A stretch of DNA of 64,000 nt from positions 124,001-188,000 of the forward strand of contig NZ_JGZU01000004.1 of NCBI RefSeq assembly GCF_000741765.1, written 5' to 3'. A program made the position numbers and the translations under genes. Positions 63,399 to 64,000 of this stretch are shown one piece after another (within the stretch, counting starts at the first letter, position 1; every line of letters starts with the position of its first letter). Source of the DNA: Bifidobacterium tsurumiense (GTDB taxonomy: Bacteria; Actinomycetota; Actinomycetes; Actinomycetales; Bifidobacteriaceae). The notes beneath the pieces are model-generated. The model did not search any database and had not been told where the DNA came from. It saw only the letters and a program-made list of their open reading frames with translations.

Positions 63399-64000
63399 GT
63401 GGCTGCTACGAAAGAACAGTATGGTGCGAAAAGCCTGACCGTTTTGGAGGGCTTGGACGCTGTACGCAAGCGTCCTGGCATGTACATCGGAACCACCGAT
63501 AGTCAGGGTCTGATGCACTGTCTGTGGGAGATTATCGACAATGCAGTCGATGAGGCTCTTGCTGGCGCCTGTGATGACATCGTAGTCACTCTTCATGATG
63601 ACGGCTCAGTGGAAGTGGCGGATAATGGCCGCGGCATCCCAGTCGATGTGGAACCGAAGACAGGCCTTACCGGTGTTGAGGTTGTGCTGACCAAACTCCA
63701 TGCAGGCGCAAAATTCGGCAACGCATCGTATAACGCCGCTGGCGGTCTGCACGGCGTGGGCTCATCTGTCGTGAACGCGTTGAGTGCACGATTGGATGTT
63801 GAAGTCGATAGAGACGGTAAAACGCATCATATGGCCTTCCATCAGGGTCATCCTGGAGTGTATGACGATGCGGATCCCGCGCATCCATCGCCGGATGCCC
63901 CATTCAAGCGCACGCGCAAGAACCGACCCACCGAATTAGAAGTGATCGGCAAGGTCTCTCCGAAAAAGACCGGCACCAGGGTGCGGTATTGGGCGGATCC
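63399..64000 (+). CDS. parE: DNA topoisomerase type IIA subunit B (ParE/GyrB), 3' end outside the window
   Basis: The GTG start has GGAG 5 nt upstream and the frame is open to the window edge (200 codons). It encodes the GHKL ATPase domain: LEGLDAVRKRPGMYIGTTDS, WEIIDNAVDEALAGACDD, VADNGRGIPVDVEP and AAGGLHGVGSSVVNALS. The gene next to rpoD in actinobacteria is usually the second GyrB-like subunit, annotated parE, with parC nearby. GyrB itself would sit near dnaA. The assignment parE rather than gyrB is by context; the QTK loop and toprim domain are outside the window. Confidence 0.9.
   Translation, partial: MAATKEQYGAKSLTVLEGLDAVRKRPGMYIGTTDSQGLMHCLWEIIDNAVDEALAGACDDIVVTLHDDGSVEVADNGRGIPVDVEPKTGLTGVEVVLTKLHAGAKFGNASYNAAGGLHGVGSSVVNALSARLDVEVDRDGKTHHMAFHQGHPGVYDDADPAHPSPDAPFKRTRKNRPTELEVIGKVSPKKTGTRVRYWAD

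Noticed and set aside
1-64000. tRNA genes
   Set aside because: I scanned both strands for T-loop blocks (GTTCRANNC with flanking stems) and found none that could be completed to a cloverleaf.

Overview
The window reads as chromosomal DNA of a member of the Bifidobacteriaceae, most likely a Bifidobacterium. The evidence is actinobacterial gene order (miaB-miaA-ftsK-pgsA-cinA-clgR-DUF3046-recA-recX, then rnpB, hpf, secA, trpD, plsC, a PASTA kinase, a polyprenyl synthase, a DUF4192 gene, rpoD and a type II topoisomerase B gene), moderately GC-rich codon use, strong AGGAGG-type ribosome sites, several likely leaderless starts, and a large share of oligosaccharide-utilisation genes. I cannot name the species.

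Positions 1-3200 hold kup (cut by the window edge, read leftward from a long structured leader) and tatD. Positions 3200-12050 are a glycan-utilisation locus: a leftward operon for a binding protein, two LplB/LplC-type permeases, a GH43 enzyme and a GH27 alpha-galactosidase, with a divergent LacI-family regulator and a YesL-family membrane protein. No transport ATPase is encoded, so a shared MsmK-type ATPase elsewhere is presumed. A 13-bp palindrome of the form TATYGTTACRATA occurs both between binding protein and regulator and in front of the GH27 gene; it is the best operator candidate for the locus. Positions 12100-19000 carry a two-gene ABC exporter with one degenerate Walker B site, an aldo/keto reductase and an HSL-like esterase. 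A possible small RNA follows, then a GH31 alpha-xylosidase-like enzyme, a HigA-like fragment and metG.

Positions 24800-29300 hold two small accessory proteins, rsmI and a PMT-family mannosyltransferase. Positions 29380-33911 are a second carbohydrate unit: a cellobiose-phosphorylase-like GH94 enzyme, a carbohydrate-esterase-like hydrolase and a TetR regulator, with a perfect palindrome in front of the phosphorylase. Positions 33978-39106 are a decaying accessory zone: a compact AlbA_2 protein, a ROK sugar kinase, the C-terminal remnant of a solute-binding protein, a frameshifted membrane-protein gene, and an IS256-family element inserted into a small membrane-protein reading frame.

From 39297 to the end the window is conserved core: tRNA modification, DNA translocation and division, phospholipid synthesis, SOS repair (LexA box in front of recA), RNase P RNA, ribosome hibernation, Sec export, tryptophan synthesis, Ser/Thr signalling, isoprenoid synthesis, the primary sigma factor and a topoisomerase subunit. 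The most interesting unexplained items are the kup leader RNA, the shared palindrome, the orphan promoter-terminator pair at 19089-19493, and the 87-nt hairpin at 32040-32126.
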